A stretch of DNA of 64,000 bases from Candidatus Zixiibacteriota bacterium (GCA_030613505.1 JAUWLW010000005.1:1-64000); one strand, 5' to 3'; counted from the stretch's first letter, positions 15,526 to 24,185 are shown. Notes: generated by a model from the letters alone, not told the origin. A program made the numbers and translations.

Positions 15526-16473
15526 ATGGCCGTAGAAGAACACGAGCTCGCCGTCGTGGGCGGCGGCCCCGCGGGCCTGACCACGGGTATTTACGCGGCC
15601 CGCAGCCGCGTAGACGCGATACTTCTGGAGGCCAAACCGTTGACGGGAGGCCAGATCTTACTAGCCGACGTCATCGAGAATTACCCGGGCTTCCCCGAAC
15701 CTCTCTCCGGCGCCGAACTGATAGAAAAGATGCAAAAACAAGCCGAGCGCTTCGGCCTGCAATTCGGCACGGCCGAAGTAACCAACGTTCGCGCTTTAAA
15801 ACGAAAATACCTTCTGGAAAGCGCGAAGGCCGATTACCTGGCGGAAGCGGTCGTCGTCGCGACCGGGACCGAAAGCCGCAAGCTCGGCGTGCCGGGCGAG
15901 GAGGATTTCTGGGGGATGGGCGTGTCGACTTGCGCCACGTGCGACGGGCCGCTCTACGGCGACAGGCCGGTGGCAGTAGTGGGCGGCGGCGACAGCGCCG
16001 TGAAGGAGGCCGTGTACCTCGCGAAGTTCGCGAGTAAAGTCTACGTTATCCACCGCCGGGACAGGCTGCGCGCCGAAAAAATCATACAGGAGCAAGCCTT
16101 CGCCCAGGAAAAGCTCGAGTTCGTTTGGTACACGGTCGTGACCGAGATGGTCGGCGGCGACAACGGCCTAACCGGCCTGAAGATCAAAAACGTCGAAACG
16201 GGAAACGAGCGTGAGCTGGACGTGGACTGCGTCTTCATCTACGTCGGCGTCGAACCGAATACCGGATTCGTAAAGGACCTGGTGGAGCTCGACGAGTCCG
16301 GCCTTATCGTAACGGACGAAGACATGCGGACCAGCGCGCCCGGCATCTTCGCCGCGGGCGATTGCCGCTCGAAGACCCTCAAGCAAGTCGCCACCGCGGT
16401 GGGCGAAGGGGCCGCGGCGGCCTTCTCCGCCCAGGAATACATCACCGGGGGGCCTTATGCCGGCAGCGGCTAA
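15526..16473 (+). CDS. trxB: Thioredoxin reductase (NADPH)
   Basis: 315 residues. FAD-binding GGGPAGLTTGIYAARSR at the N-terminus, redox pair C136-C139 in STCATCDGPLYGD, NADPH-binding VVGGGDSAVKEA with the HRRDRLRA segment that prefers NADPH, and the C-terminal FAD motif GIFAAGDCRSKTLKQVATAVGEG. It passes electrons from NADPH to thioredoxin-like proteins. The gene starts 2 bases after the CoA-binding gene and overlaps the next small gene by 17 bases. That gene and its neighbour encode probable selenoproteins, so this reductase may supply their electrons (inference). Confidence 0.95.
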   Translation: MAVEEHELAVVGGGPAGLTTGIYAARSRVDAILLEAKPLTGGQILLADVIENYPGFPEPLSGAELIEKMQKQAERFGLQFGTAEVTNVRALKRKYLLESAKADYLAEAVVVATGTESRKLGVPGEEDFWGMGVSTCATCDGPLYGDRPVAVVGGGDSAVKEAVYLAKFASKVYVIHRRDRLRAEKIIQEQAFAQEKLEFVWYTVVTEMVGGDNGLTGLKIKNVETGNERELDVDCVFIYVGVEPNTGFVKDLVELDESGLIVTDEDMRTSAPGIFAAGDCRSKTLKQVATAVGEGAAAAFSAQEYITGGPYAGSG

Positions 16474-16633
16474 AGTACTCCTGGGGGCGCTGGTTGGCGG
16501 CGCGCTGGGGTTCGGTTGGTTTTACCTAACGCGTTGCGCCGGCTCGGTTTGACCGGTGAGCTCGAGCCCGTGGCTCACGGGCGGCTTGGGCTCGGTAATC
16601 GGGGTGCTGTTCGCCACGTTGGCATGGCGGTGA
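16457..16633 (+). CDS. Small membrane selenoprotein 1 (in-frame TGA read as Sec), DUF6132-like
   Basis: 58 residues if TGA at 16550-16552 is read through. ATG follows a G-rich site (GGGGGG) and overlaps the trxB end by 17 bases. A glycine-rich helix (residues 6-23) is followed by CAGSV-Sec32-PVSSSPWLTGG and a second helix. The layout matches what I recall of DUF6132 proteins, which have C-x-G-x-C-P-[IV]-[TS]-S-N-P between two helices; the TGA replaces the second Cys. A stable hairpin begins right after the TGA. The gene next door has the same arrangement. I infer selenocysteine rather than a pseudogene, because both reading frames are otherwise intact and a SelA-like gene is nearby. Confidence 0.75.
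16553..16581 (+). promoter_or_regulatory. Candidate bacterial SECIS hairpin of selenoprotein 1
   Basis: CCCGTG (16567-16572) pairs with CACGGG (16576-16581) around loop GCT, about 20 bases after the TGA, a distance like that of E. coli fdhF. A competing stem GTGAGC (16556-16561)/GCTCAC (16573-16578) is also possible. Confidence 0.55.
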
Positions 16634-16634
16634 T

Positions 16635-16820
16635 ATGCTCAAGCTCGGCATAGCGGCGTTGCTGGGGGCCGCGGGTTTCGCCGCGGGGTACTATTTCCAT
16701 CAACTCATGCTGGCGCCGGCGGATTGCGTTACTTGAGCCAGCCAGGGCTCGCCCTGGGTTACCGGGGCCATCGTCGCCGCCGTCGGCGTCATCGTCGCGT
16801 TGATGATAAAGACGAAGTAA
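16635..16820 (+). CDS. Small membrane selenoprotein 2 (in-frame TGA read as Sec)
   Basis: 61 residues if TGA at 16734-16736 is read as Sec34. ATG is 2 bases after the previous stop. An alanine/glycine-rich helix (residues 3-19), then DCVT-Sec-ASQGSPWVTG and a second hydrophobic helix ending MIKTK. It shares Cys, Sec and SPW[LV]TG with its neighbour, so the two are diverged paralogues; here the pair is C-x-x-Sec, a classic redox motif. A GC-rich hairpin follows the TGA. The operon (CoA-binding protein, trxB, both selenoproteins) ends at a strong terminator. Likely a membrane-bound thiol/selenol redox protein; the substrate is unknown. Confidence 0.75.
16742..16757 (+). promoter_or_regulatory. 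Candidate SECIS hairpin of selenoprotein 2
   Basis: CCAGGG (16742-16747), loop CTCG, CCCTGG (16752-16757): a perfect 6-bp stem whose loop lies 12-15 bases after the TGA, slightly closer than in the best known bacterial SECIS elements. Confidence 0.5.
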
Positions 16821-16838
16821 AACCGTTCATAAAGAAAT

Positions 16839-16865
16839 CGCCGGCCTCCGGGCCGGCGTTTTTTA
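16839..16865 (+). terminator. Strong terminator of the trxB-selenoprotein operon
   Basis: 8-bp stem CGCCGGCC/GGCCGGCG, loop TCCG, followed by six T. It supports the selenoprotein genes being the real end of the operon. Confidence 0.9.
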
Positions 16866-16886
16866 CGCGCGCGCGTCCCCACAAGG

Positions 16887-17855
16887 TTAAACTTCCACGG
16901 CGTACCGCGACGCCTCCAACGCCACCATTTTGTCCCAAGGGCCGAGCCTTTCCTCGGCCGCTTTCATAACGGCGCGCCCGCTTACGTCCAGGCCGAAGAG
17001 CGCCGCGGCGAAGGCGTCCGCTTCCGCCGGCCTGGCACCGGCGACGATTATCCCCAAGCCCTCGACGTCGTCGTAGCGGTCGCCCCAGGACGTTTCGTGT
17101 GCGCCACCCTCGCGGACACGGACGGCGTGGTAAATCGCCTCGCACACGCCGACGACGCGGAAGTAGGCGCCGTACAACAGGCAAACGTCGGTTATGGCCT
17201 CCGGCAGGCGCTCGTGGTACGCCGACCGATTAGGTTCCGGGATAAGGCCGAACATATTCTTTAGCGAAAGGCTGAAGCCGGCGGTCGCCGAAGCGGGGTC
17301 GGCGACTTTTATGCGCGCGAGGCTGAGGAGCGGCCGGCCGCGGAACGCCAAGAGCTTCTCGGGAAACGCGCCGTACAATTCGTCGAAGACGAGCGGCGCG
17401 CCCGAGCCCTCGAGCGCGGCGCGGACTTCGCCTTCGGGGACCGTACGCCCCTCCCACACCTCGTCGGTGACGTTCACGTACGTCACGTCGTCGCGGCCGA
17501 GGACGGCATCCAGGCCGAAGCGGGCGAAGTACGCGGCCTCCTGCTCGCGGATCCAATCCCAATTTTCGCGGCCGTTATCAGGCGTGACGTCGCGCGAGCC
17601 ATCGTTGCGCATCGCTGCGTGGCCCTCGATTACGATTTTTTCGCCGTCGACGGCGTCGCACGCCAGCGCCAACGTCGCGGCGTCGGTGAATTGTCCCGGG
17701 TACGGGCTGAACCAGTTGGTTTTTATTAGAACCGGGCCCTCGTCCGCGCCGAGCATCCGGAGGATGTCGCGCATCGGCGCAACGTCGCGCACGCCGCGCG
17801 CAAAATAGAGGTCCTCCTTTATTTCGTGGACGCGCAGGCCTTCGTAGACCGGCAC
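16887..17855 (-). CDS. DUF362-family protein
   Basis: 322 residues. VLIKTNWFSPYPGQFTDA matches the DUF362 signature (vlIKpN near the N-terminus), followed by VIEGHAA and SLSLKNMFGLIPEPNRSAYH, which fits the family's k..K.lG..p motif. DUF362 proteins are often fused to ferredoxin domains and are presumed Fe-S related; I see no C-terminal CxxCxxC cluster here. ATG start; the stop of the upstream DUF1844 gene lies 3 bases away, so both are probably co-transcribed. The biochemical role is not established. Confidence 0.7.
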   Translation of the reverse strand: MPVYEGLRVHEIKEDLYFARGVRDVAPMRDILRMLGADEGPVLIKTNWFSPYPGQFTDAATLALACDAVDGEKIVIEGHAAMRNDGSRDVTPDNGRENWDWIREQEAAYFARFGLDAVLGRDDVTYVNVTDEVWEGRTVPEGEVRAALEGSGAPLVFDELYGAFPEKLLAFRGRPLLSLARIKVADPASATAGFSLSLKNMFGLIPEPNRSAYHERLPEAITDVCLLYGAYFRVVGVCEAIYHAVRVREGGAHETSWGDRYDDVEGLGIIVAGARPAEADAFAAALFGLDVSGRAVMKAAEERLGPWDKMVALEASRYAVEV

Positions 17856-17857
17856 CG

Positions 17858-18382
17858 CTAGCTCTCCTTTTTCTTTTCTTTGGGGGCGCGGCCGTTCTTG
17901 GCCGCTTTTTTCTTAGGCTTTTCCTCGGCCGCCTTTTCGGCTTTTACCGCTTCGGCTTCCGCTTTCGCGGTCGGCTCTTCCTCGCCTTCCGCGGCCGCGG
18001 CGTCCTCGCCGGCTCCTACCTTTTCCTCCTCGACCTCGGCCTCCGCCGTCGGTTCCGCGGCGCCTCCCGCTTCCGCCTCCGGCGCGGGTTCCTTCTCCTC
18101 CGCGGCCGGTTCGCGCTTGCTCTCGTCGACGAAATTCAGTTGCAGCTCCGTAATAAGGCCGGTTAGGACGCGGCGTTCGCGGTCCGTCACGTTGCCCTCG
18201 GTCTTTTTGCGGAACATGACCAGAACGTCTATCGTCCCGTGGGCGGCGTCGAGGTCCCGCTCGACTTTCCCGGTAAACGGGTTCGCTATCTTACCCATCT
18301 GCTGCATCGCCGCGGCGTGGAACGAGTACATTATCGAGAGAAACAGCGCTTCGTCTCTGTCGAAATTATTTTCTTCGGCCAT
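17858..18382 (-). CDS. DUF1844-family protein with long acidic Ala/Glu tail
   Basis: 174 residues. Residues 10-85 match DUF1844: FLSIMYSFHAAAMQQMGKI, NPFTGKVERDLDAAHGTID and LTGLITELQLNFVDESKRE. The rest is a low-complexity Ala/Glu/Pro tail that becomes lysine-rich (KPKKKAAKNGRAPKEKKKES). Proteins with this domain are small, cytoplasmic and widespread, without a known reaction. The tail is much longer than usual for the family and has alternating acidic and basic blocks, likely disordered. Confidence 0.75.
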   Translation of the reverse strand: MAEENNFDRDEALFLSIMYSFHAAAMQQMGKIANPFTGKVERDLDAAHGTIDVLVMFRKKTEGNVTDRERRVLTGLITELQLNFVDESKREPAAEEKEPAPEAEAGGAAEPTAEAEVEEEKVGAGEDAAAAEGEEEPTAKAEAEAVKAEKAAEEKPKKKAAKNGRAPKEKKKES

Positions 18383-18412
18383 GGATGCCTACCCTTATCG
18401 TAGCGGTTAACG

Positions 18413-20260
18413 TTATGCCAGTATCTCGCCCACCACGTCGAAGTCGCCGGGCGGCGGGATGATATATATTCCGCGGCAGGTATCGCGCACCCGCGCTAAA
18501 AGCTCGCGCGCGACCGCCAAGCCCTCGGCGCGCTCGGCCCCCTTGCCTTCCGCCGCCGCGGCTTCTATCCGCGCCAGCATCGCCGGCGGTACGTCGATGC
18601 CGGGGACCTCGAAGTGTAAGAACTGCGCGTGACGGAAAGATTTGAAGGGGAGGAGGCCGAGAATAACCGGTACCGGCGGCTCGCCGTAGCGCTCCAGGAA
18701 CTCGAGCCACACCGCGGCGTCGTAGAAAGGTTGCGTCATCGCGAAGTCGGCCCCGGCCGCAACCTTCTCCTCGAAACGTCGGTGTTCGCGGTCGACGTCG
18801 GCCGCCCCCGGATTCAACGCCACGCCCACCGTTACGTCGAAAGTTGCGCCGATAGCTTTGCCGGAGAGGTCGGCGCCGGAGCGTAATTTATCCACCAGGC
18901 GCACCAGACCGGTGGAGTCGAGGTCGAAAACCGACTTGGCCTTGGGGTAATCCCCCACCTCCGACGGGTCGCCGGTCAAGGCGAGGATCACGCCGATTCC
19001 CAGCGCCGCGGCGCCGACGAGCTCGGACTGAAGCCCCAGTAGGTTCCGGTCGCGACAGGTGAAGTGAAGTATGGGCTCGAGGCCTACCTCCTCGCGGATG
19101 ATATGGGCCAAAGCCACGGGAGACATCCTGACGCGCGCCAGCGGATTGTCGGCGACGTTGACGGCGTCGACGCCGAACCCGCGAAGCTGCGCGGCCGCTT
19201 CCAGCGCCGCCGCGTAATCGGGGCCGCGAGGCGGGTCGAGCTCCGCGGTGACGACGAACTGCCGCCCTAGCTTGTCCGCGAAACGCTCGCCCGGAGCCCG
19301 AGCGGGGGGTCCGTGGGGACGCGCTTCGGTTACCCGGGCGGCCGCAACCGGCGCCCGCCGGCCCGCGGGCCGCAGCCCGGCCAGCGCCTTCGCCACGGCC
19401 TCCACGTGCCGCGGCGTCGTACCGCAACAACCGCCGACGACGTTTACGCCCAGCTCGGCGAACAAGGGCGCGTACTCGGCGAAATACTCCGGCGTAGCGC
19501 CGAAGACGGCGTGGCCGCCTACGGTCGCGGGATACCCGGCGTTCGGCATGGCGCTCAGATACCACGCGGCGCCCGCCGGCGGGTGGCGCAAGACCCGTTC
19601 CGCGATAACGTCGTACGTCTCTTTGGGGCCGAGGTTGCAATTCAGGCCCACGACGTCGGCGCCGGCGGCCACGAGGGTTTTAAAAGCGGCTACCACGTCG
19701 TCGCCGAACTTCGTCGTCCCATCGGGCAGGACCGTCAACGAGACGACGGCCGGGAGGTCCGTAAGTTCCCGCCATACGGCGAGCGCGACTTCGGCCTCCA
19801 GCAGCGAAGACATCGTCTCGACGACGGCGAGGTCGACGCCCCCCTCCAGCAGGCCCGTCATCTGGTCGCGGAAGAACCCCCGGCCTTCGTCCTCCGTCAA
19901 GTAGCCGAAAGGCTTCATCACGGCCCCCAACGGCCCCACCGAGCCCGCGACGAACGCGTCGCCGCCGGCGGCCTGGCGCGCGACGGCCCCGGCCTTGGCG
20001 TTCAACTCGACTACGCGGCCCTCGAGGCCGAAGCGACTCAACTTGACGCCGTTAGCGGCGAAGGAGTTGGTTTCCAGGAGGCGCGCCCCCGCGGCCAGAT
20101 ACTCGCCGTGTACGCCGGCGACGACGTCCGGCCGGGTAGCGTTCAGTTCCTCGAGACAACGGCCGGCCTCCACCCCTTTGGAATACAGGTAGGTCCCCAT
20201 CGCGCCGTCGGCGACGGTTACGTTGTTTGCCAAGAAATCGAGGAAGTCGGAATTGCCCAT
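18413..20260 (-). CDS. Homocysteine S-methyltransferase / methylenetetrahydrofolate reductase fusion (YitJ type)
   Basis: 615 residues from the ATG at 20260. N-terminal half (about 1-300) is a homocysteine methyltransferase barrel: ADGAMGTYLY, ETNSFAANG, GLNCNLGP and the zinc site GGCCGTTPRHV. The C-terminal half (about 325-615) is an FAD-binding MetF domain: VTAELDPPRGPDY, VNVADNPLARVRM, HFTCRDRNLLGLQ, LALTGDP and MTQPFYD. The fusion reduces methylene-THF to methyl-THF and passes methyl to homocysteine, as in Bacillus YitJ. It has no cobalamin-binding domain. It is alone, between the DUF1844 gene and a lysine-rich peptide gene. Together with glyA it belongs to C1/methionine metabolism. Confidence 0.92.
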   Translation of the reverse strand: MGNSDFLDFLANNVTVADGAMGTYLYSKGVEAGRCLEELNATRPDVVAGVHGEYLAAGARLLETNSFAANGVKLSRFGLEGRVVELNAKAGAVARQAAGGDAFVAGSVGPLGAVMKPFGYLTEDEGRGFFRDQMTGLLEGGVDLAVVETMSSLLEAEVALAVWRELTDLPAVVSLTVLPDGTTKFGDDVVAAFKTLVAAGADVVGLNCNLGPKETYDVIAERVLRHPPAGAAWYLSAMPNAGYPATVGGHAVFGATPEYFAEYAPLFAELGVNVVGGCCGTTPRHVEAVAKALAGLRPAGRRAPVAAARVTEARPHGPPARAPGERFADKLGRQFVVTAELDPPRGPDYAAALEAAAQLRGFGVDAVNVADNPLARVRMSPVALAHIIREEVGLEPILHFTCRDRNLLGLQSELVGAAALGIGVILALTGDPSEVGDYPKAKSVFDLDSTGLVRLVDKLRSGADLSGKAIGATFDVTVGVALNPGAADVDREHRRFEEKVAAGADFAMTQPFYDAAVWLEFLERYGEPPVPVILGLLPFKSFRHAQFLHFEVPGIDVPPAMLARIEAAAAEGKGAERAEGLAVARELLARVRDTCRGIYIIPPPGDFDVVGEILA

Positions 20261-20357
20261 AAATAACTCATTTCGGAGGCCGGTTACGGCGTTCACAGGA
20301 CGTTGGGTAAGATTATAACAAAAAATCGAGCTCGACGCCGCAAAACGAGTTCGGTTT

Positions 20358-20387
20358 CCAAAGCGAAAGGGCCGCTATTGCGGCCCC
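20358..20387 (-). terminator. Terminator of the lysine-rich protein gene
   Basis: On the minus strand, GGGCCGC AATA GCGGCCC followed by TTTCGCTTT, about 80 bases past the stop of the gene at 20468. The remaining gap to 20260 shows nothing else. Confidence 0.7.
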
Positions 20388-20467
20388 TCGTAACCCCGGC
20401 CCAAGCCGAGGCATAACCAACAAAGAAGATTAAACGTTAGCCTTCGCCAACAACCGAACGCCGTACG

Positions 20468-20686
20468 CTACTTCCTCTTGGGAGCAGCCTTCTTCCTGGT
20501 AGTAGCCCTCTTCTTCGCGGTAGTCTTCTTCTTAGGGGCAGCTTTCTTCCTGGTAGTAGTTTTCTTCTTGGGTGTAATTTTCTTCTTGGCGACCGGCTTT
20601 CTCTTAGTCGTCTTCTTTGCGGTCTTCTTCTTCACTGCGGTCTTCTTCTTCGCTGCTGTCTTCTTCACCGGCATCTTTTTCACCAC
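20468..20686 (-). CDS. Lysine-rich histone H1-like protein
   Basis: 72 residues, of which more than half are Lys or Arg, with Ala, Thr and Pro; repeats such as KKKTT, TRKKAAPKKK and AKKRATTRKKAAPKRK resemble eukaryotic H1 tails and the bacterial HctB/BphD-like proteins. GTG start at 20686 fits GAAAGG upstream; ATG at 20674 is an alternative. Such proteins bind DNA non-specifically. Its upstream neighbour is a 24-residue lysine-rich micro-ORF and then nrdJ. Composition rather than a fold supports the call. Confidence 0.65.
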   Translation of the reverse strand: MVKKMPVKKTAAKKKTAVKKKTAKKTTKRKPVAKKKITPKKKTTTRKKAAPKKKTTAKKRATTRKKAAPKRK

Positions 20687-20807
20687 CTTCCTTTCGGGAA
20701 AACCCTGGGCAGCCGTGCCCCTACCCGGGCGAAAACGCCGTACTACCGGCCCGAGCCGTCGCGCGCCGGCACGTACGTCCCAACCGGCGGCCCGGGTTCC
20801 TACTAAA

Positions 20808-20882
20808 TTACTTCTTCTTATTAGCGCACTTCTTCATGGTCGTCGTTTCCTTTTTCTTCGTTGCCTTCTTCTCGGTTGCCAT
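20808..20882 (-). CDS. 24-residue lysine-rich micro-protein (possible)
   Basis: ATG, 24 codons, TAA: begins MATEKKATKKKE and ends MKKCANKKK. GAGAGGAGG lies about 13 bases upstream, a little far. It sits between nrdJ and the lysine-rich protein gene on the same strand. Ten lysines and a single Cys. It could be a real small basic peptide or a decayed relative of its neighbour. Confidence 0.35.
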   Translation of the reverse strand: MATEKKATKKKETTTMKKCANKKK

Positions 20883-20924
20883 CGCGGATTCGTCCGCCTC
20901 CTCTCGCGCGGCCGCGGCCTGCCG

Positions 20925-23450
20925 CTAGCCGCACCTCGTAAACCCGCAAGCCCGACACGTCAAACACCCCTCGGCGATTTCCAAAAGGCCGGAACACTCC
21001 GGGCATTGGGGGCCGACGTTGGCGAGCTCTTTCAACATCCGTTCCCGCCGCAGGGCTTCTACCTCTTCCATGGCGGGCCCGGCGTCGAAGAGCGGCGTCG
21101 TCTTGACACCCATATGACGTTCGACAACGATGCCGATAGCGTCGGGACAACTGAGTATAGCCTCACCGTTTTGCCACGTCGGCATCGGGCAACGAATCCC
21201 GCGAAGCTGTTTTATTATAGACTTGACGGTGACGCCGGCGCGAAGGGCCAGCGATATGAGCCGCGAGGACGCCTCGGAATGGGACGAAATACAACCGCCC
21301 GATTTCCCCATTTTAGCGAAGACTTCGCACAGCCCATTATCGTCCCAGTTCAACGTAACGTAGAGGTTCCCGCAGCCGGTGGCGACTTTCTCGGTAATGC
21401 CGTAAGTAATGGCGGGCCTGGGCCTCGGCGCTACTCTTATTGGGAGCGGCGCGACGCCCGGCGCCGCGGCCCCCTCGGCCGTCGCCTCGCCCACGTTCAA
21501 CACCTGCAACGAACGCGAGCCGTCGCGATATATGGTCACGCCTTTGCATCCCAGTTCGTAGGCCAATAAGTACGCCTTCTCTACGTCCTCCAACGTAGCC
21601 GACTTCGGGAAGTTAATGGTCTTGGAGACGGCGTTGTCGGTGTACTTCTGGAAGGCTGCCTGGATGCGAACGTGCCACTCCGGCGACACGTCGTGCGCGG
21701 TGACGAAAATCCGTTTTAACTCGTCCGGGACGTCTTCGCGTTTCTGGATGGATTCGCCGCGGGCGAGGCTCTCGAACAGGTCTTCGCCGGCGACCCCGCC
21801 GTTCTCGGCCGCCTTGGCGAAAAGGGGATTTACCTCCACGAGTTTGTCGTCGTCCAGGACGCGGCGGTAGAAGCACAACGCGAAAAAAGGCTCTATGCCG
21901 CCGCTCACGCCGACGATGATACTTATAGTGCCGGTGGGCGCCACGGTGGTAGTGGTGGCGTTGCGCAAGCGAGCGCCGCCCGGGCGGTCGTAAACGCTGC
22001 CACGGAAGTTCGGAAAGACGCCCCGCTCCTCCGAGAGCCGGGCCGACGCTCGCTTGGACTCGATGTCGACGAATTCCATTACCTGGCAGGCGACGTCCTC
22101 CGCCTCCTCCGAATCGTACGGGATCCAAAGTTCTACGAGGAGGTCGGCGAAACCCATGACGCCCAAACCTATTTTCCTGTTGGCCTGGGTGTTCTGCTCT
22201 ATCTCGGGGAGGGGGTAACGATTGACGTCGATTACGTTGTCCAGGAAGTGGACGGCGGCGTGGACCGTGCGGCCGAGCCGCTCCCAGTCGATTACCTTCC
22301 GGCCCTTTTCCTCCCGCACCATCAGGCCCAGGTTGACCGAACCCAGGTTGCACGACTCGTACGGCAGAAGCGGTTGCTCGCCGCACGGGTTGGTGGATTC
22401 GATCGTACCCACGTGCAGCGTGGGGTTGGCGGCGTTGACGCGGTCGATAAAAATTATACCCGGCTCGCCGTTGCCGTGGGCCATCTCGACGATTTTGTTG
22501 AAGACCCTGGCCGCCGGCAACCGGCCGGCCTCCTCGCCGGTTCGAGGATTGACTAGGGCGTACGTCTCCTCCGCGGTCAAGGCGGCCACGAACTCGTCCG
22601 TGAGCGCCACCGAGATGTTGAAATTATTGAGGTGATTCTCGTCGGCCTTACACGTGATGAACTCCATGATATCGGGATGGTCGACGCGCAGTATCCCCAT
22701 GTTGGCGCCGCGCCGGGTACCGCCTTGCTTTATGGCCTCGGTCGCCGCGTCGAAGACCTGCATAAAGGAGATAGGCCCGCTCGAGATACCCTTGGTGGAC
22801 ATGACGACGTCGTTCTTGGGGCGGAGGCGGGAGAAGGAGAAGCCGGTACCCCCGCCGCTCTTGTGTATAAGCGCCGTGTCCTTTATGGCCTCGAAAATGG
22901 AATCCATCGAGTCCTCGACCGGCAGGACGAAGCACGCCGAGAGTTGACCCAGCTCGCGGCCGGCGTTCATAAGCGTGGGCGAATTAGGCATGAACTCGCT
23001 TCGCGCCATTATGCCGAAGAACTCGCGGGCCACGGGCTCGATGTCCGCCATGGGGTTGTAAATCCGTTCCGCCTCCGCCACCGCCCACGCCACCCGCCAG
23101 AACATCTCGCGGGGCTCCTCTACCGGGTTCCCCTCCTCGTCGCGCCGCAAGTAGCGTCGCTTCAGAACCTCTAACGCGTTATCGGACAGCTCCACGTCGG
23201 GCTCTTCCCACTCTTCGTCCTCCGCCGCCGGCACGTTGCGCTCCCACCCGGCTTCCGCTTCCTTGACTTTGGCCCTAACGACGCCCTCCAAAACTTCGCC
23301 GCCGAAGTTGCCCAGGTCCTCGAGCTCGTCCAACGCTTCGATGATTATTCTTTCCGCTTGCGACCCGCGCACGCCCATCTCGTTCAACAACGCGCGCGCC
23401 TCCAGCCGCGCTCTGAAGCGCGCCGACTTCCGCCCTGCTCCTACCGCCAT
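20925..23450 (-). CDS. nrdJ: Adenosylcobalamin-dependent (class II) ribonucleotide reductase
   Basis: 841 residues. It reduces ribonucleotides to deoxyribonucleotides using B12 to start radical chemistry. The barrel region shows [19 protein letters not shown] with an active-site Cys in [37 protein letters not shown] with the second Cys and radical Cys, and [30 protein letters not shown] and [13 protein letters not shown] follow. The C-terminal part has the TSCPD-like region ([19 protein letters not shown]) and a CPEC...CRAC zinc ribbon that relays electrons. Start ATG is preceded by GAGGAAG. Its promoter overlaps an inverted repeat that may be an NrdR box. No cobalamin riboswitch is seen in the leader. 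Confidence 0.95.
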   Translation of the reverse strand: MAVGAGRKSARFRARLEARALLNEMGVRGSQAERIIIEALDELEDLGNFGGEVLEGVVRAKVKEAEAGWERNVPAAEDEEWEEPDVELSDNALEVLKRRYLRRDEEGNPVEEPREMFWRVAWAVAEAERIYNPMADIEPVAREFFGIMARSEFMPNSPTLMNAGRELGQLSACFVLPVEDSMDSIFEAIKDTALIHKSGGGTGFSFSRLRPKNDVVMSTKGISSGPISFMQVFDAATEAIKQGGTRRGANMGILRVDHPDIMEFITCKADENHLNNFNISVALTDEFVAALTAEETYALVNPRTGEEAGRLPAARVFNKIVEMAHGNGEPGIIFIDRVNAANPTLHVGTIESTNPCGEQPLLPYESCNLGSVNLGLMVREEKGRKVIDWERLGRTVHAAVHFLDNVIDVNRYPLPEIEQNTQANRKIGLGVMGFADLLVELWIPYDSEEAEDVACQVMEFVDIESKRASARLSEERGVFPNFRGSVYDRPGGARLRNATTTTVAPTGTISIIVGVSGGIEPFFALCFYRRVLDDDKLVEVNPLFAKAAENGGVAGEDLFESLARGESIQKREDVPDELKRIFVTAHDVSPEWHVRIQAAFQKYTDNAVSKTINFPKSATLEDVEKAYLLAYELGCKGVTIYRDGSRSLQVLNVGEATAEGAAAPGVAPLPIRVAPRPRPAITYGITEKVATGCGNLYVTLNWDDNGLCEVFAKMGKSGGCISSHSEASSRLISLALRAGVTVKSIIKQLRGIRCPMPTWQNGEAILSCPDAIGIVVERHMGVKTTPLFDAGPAMEEVEALRRERMLKELANVGPQCPECSGLLEIAEGCLTCRACGFTRCG

Positions 23451-23565
23451 GACGTCACGACTTCCTCTGTTGCGCGTATGTCCCTATCCACGACCACCGG
23501 CCCGCTCTCGACCTCGGAAAAACGAAACAAACGACACATTACCTTAACCGACCCGTAGGGTCGAA

Positions 23566-23616
23566 ATCCCATATATCGTATGCCGCCGGTATTCTACACC
23601 CCAACATATTGGGTGT
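23566..23616 (-). promoter_or_regulatory. Candidate NrdR-type operator pair in the nrdJ promoter
   Basis: An imperfect palindrome at 23596-23616 (ACACCCCAAC...TTGGGTGT on plus) fills the promoter spacer. A weaker AT-rich element ATCCCATATATCGTAT lies at 23566-23581. Their centres are about 32 bp apart, the spacing typical of NrdR boxes (consensus near ACACAATATATTGTGT). The match in sequence is only partial. Confidence 0.35.
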
Positions 23617-23619
23617 CAA
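23591..23619 (-). promoter_or_regulatory. Near-consensus promoter of nrdJ
   Basis: On the minus strand: TTGACA (23619-23614), 17 bases, TAGAAT (23596-23591). The leader to the ATG at 23450 is about 130 bases. Confidence 0.75.
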
Positions 23620-23723
23620 GGAAAAAATGACCGGTCGGGCGGCGGCCCAGCGCTCCCGGCGCCGATGACCCGCGCCGCCGAGCGTAGCGGGCCGGCTAGC
23701 CGGGGCGGCGACCGCCGCTCAAT

Positions 23724-24185
23724 CTACGTCTTCGGTTCTAGGAAGGCGGCTTTCTTGGCCTCGGTCCACTTCGCCTCGGCATCGATAGCCAACTCGAGCG
23801 AGCTCAGGTCGCTCGCCGGCGCGCGCAGGCTCTTAACGTAAAGGGCCATCGCCTCCGCGGCCAGGTTGAAGGGCGCCGCCGACTCCTCGTCGTCGCCCGC
23901 TTTGGCGGCGAGCCCCTCGAAGTCGTTTTGAAATCCCTCGAGCTTGGCGGCAAGCTCTTCGGCGGCCGTGTTAGTAACGTCGTGCGCCTTCATATACTCG
24001 TCTACTTCCGCGACCTTGACCCGGAACGTACCCTGCAAGTCCTCCGGCGGTACCGCGGGTACGCCGGCCTCCGCGGCTGTCTCTTCCGCGGTGGCGGGCT
24101 CCTCGGCCTTCTTTCCGCACGCCGCCAAGACCAGAACCACCGGCAAGACCAAACTCAAACCGGTTAGTCTATAAAAGTTTTTCAA
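23724..24185 (-). CDS. Helical lipoprotein of unknown function
   Basis: 153 residues. Signal with lipobox LAAC (Cys24) followed by GKKAEEPATAEE. The mature part is predicted helical, rich in Ala, Glu and Lys, with heptad-like stretches (AAEELAAKLEGFQNDFEGLA; SSLELAIDAEAKWTEAKKA). No recognised domain. The acidic Ala/Glu linker resembles that of the zinc-finger lipoprotein at 14216. A single gene, between nrdJ and a divergent phosphohexomutase gene. Confidence 0.75.
   Translation of the reverse strand: MKNFYRLTGLSLVLPVVLVLAACGKKAEEPATAEETAAEAGVPAVPPEDLQGTFRVKVAEVDEYMKAHDVTNTAAEELAAKLEGFQNDFEGLAAKAGDDEESAAPFNLAAEAMALYVKSLRAPASDLSSLELAIDAEAKWTEAKKAAFLEPKT

Noticed and set aside
16457..16820. 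Pair of pseudogenes caused by TGA nonsense mutations
   Set aside because: Two neighbouring frames with TGA at the matching place, hairpins behind both and intact ends fit selenocysteine better.
23450..23590. Cobalamin riboswitch in the nrdJ leader
   Set aside because: No B12-box sequence or suitable fold length; the leader is only about 130 bases.
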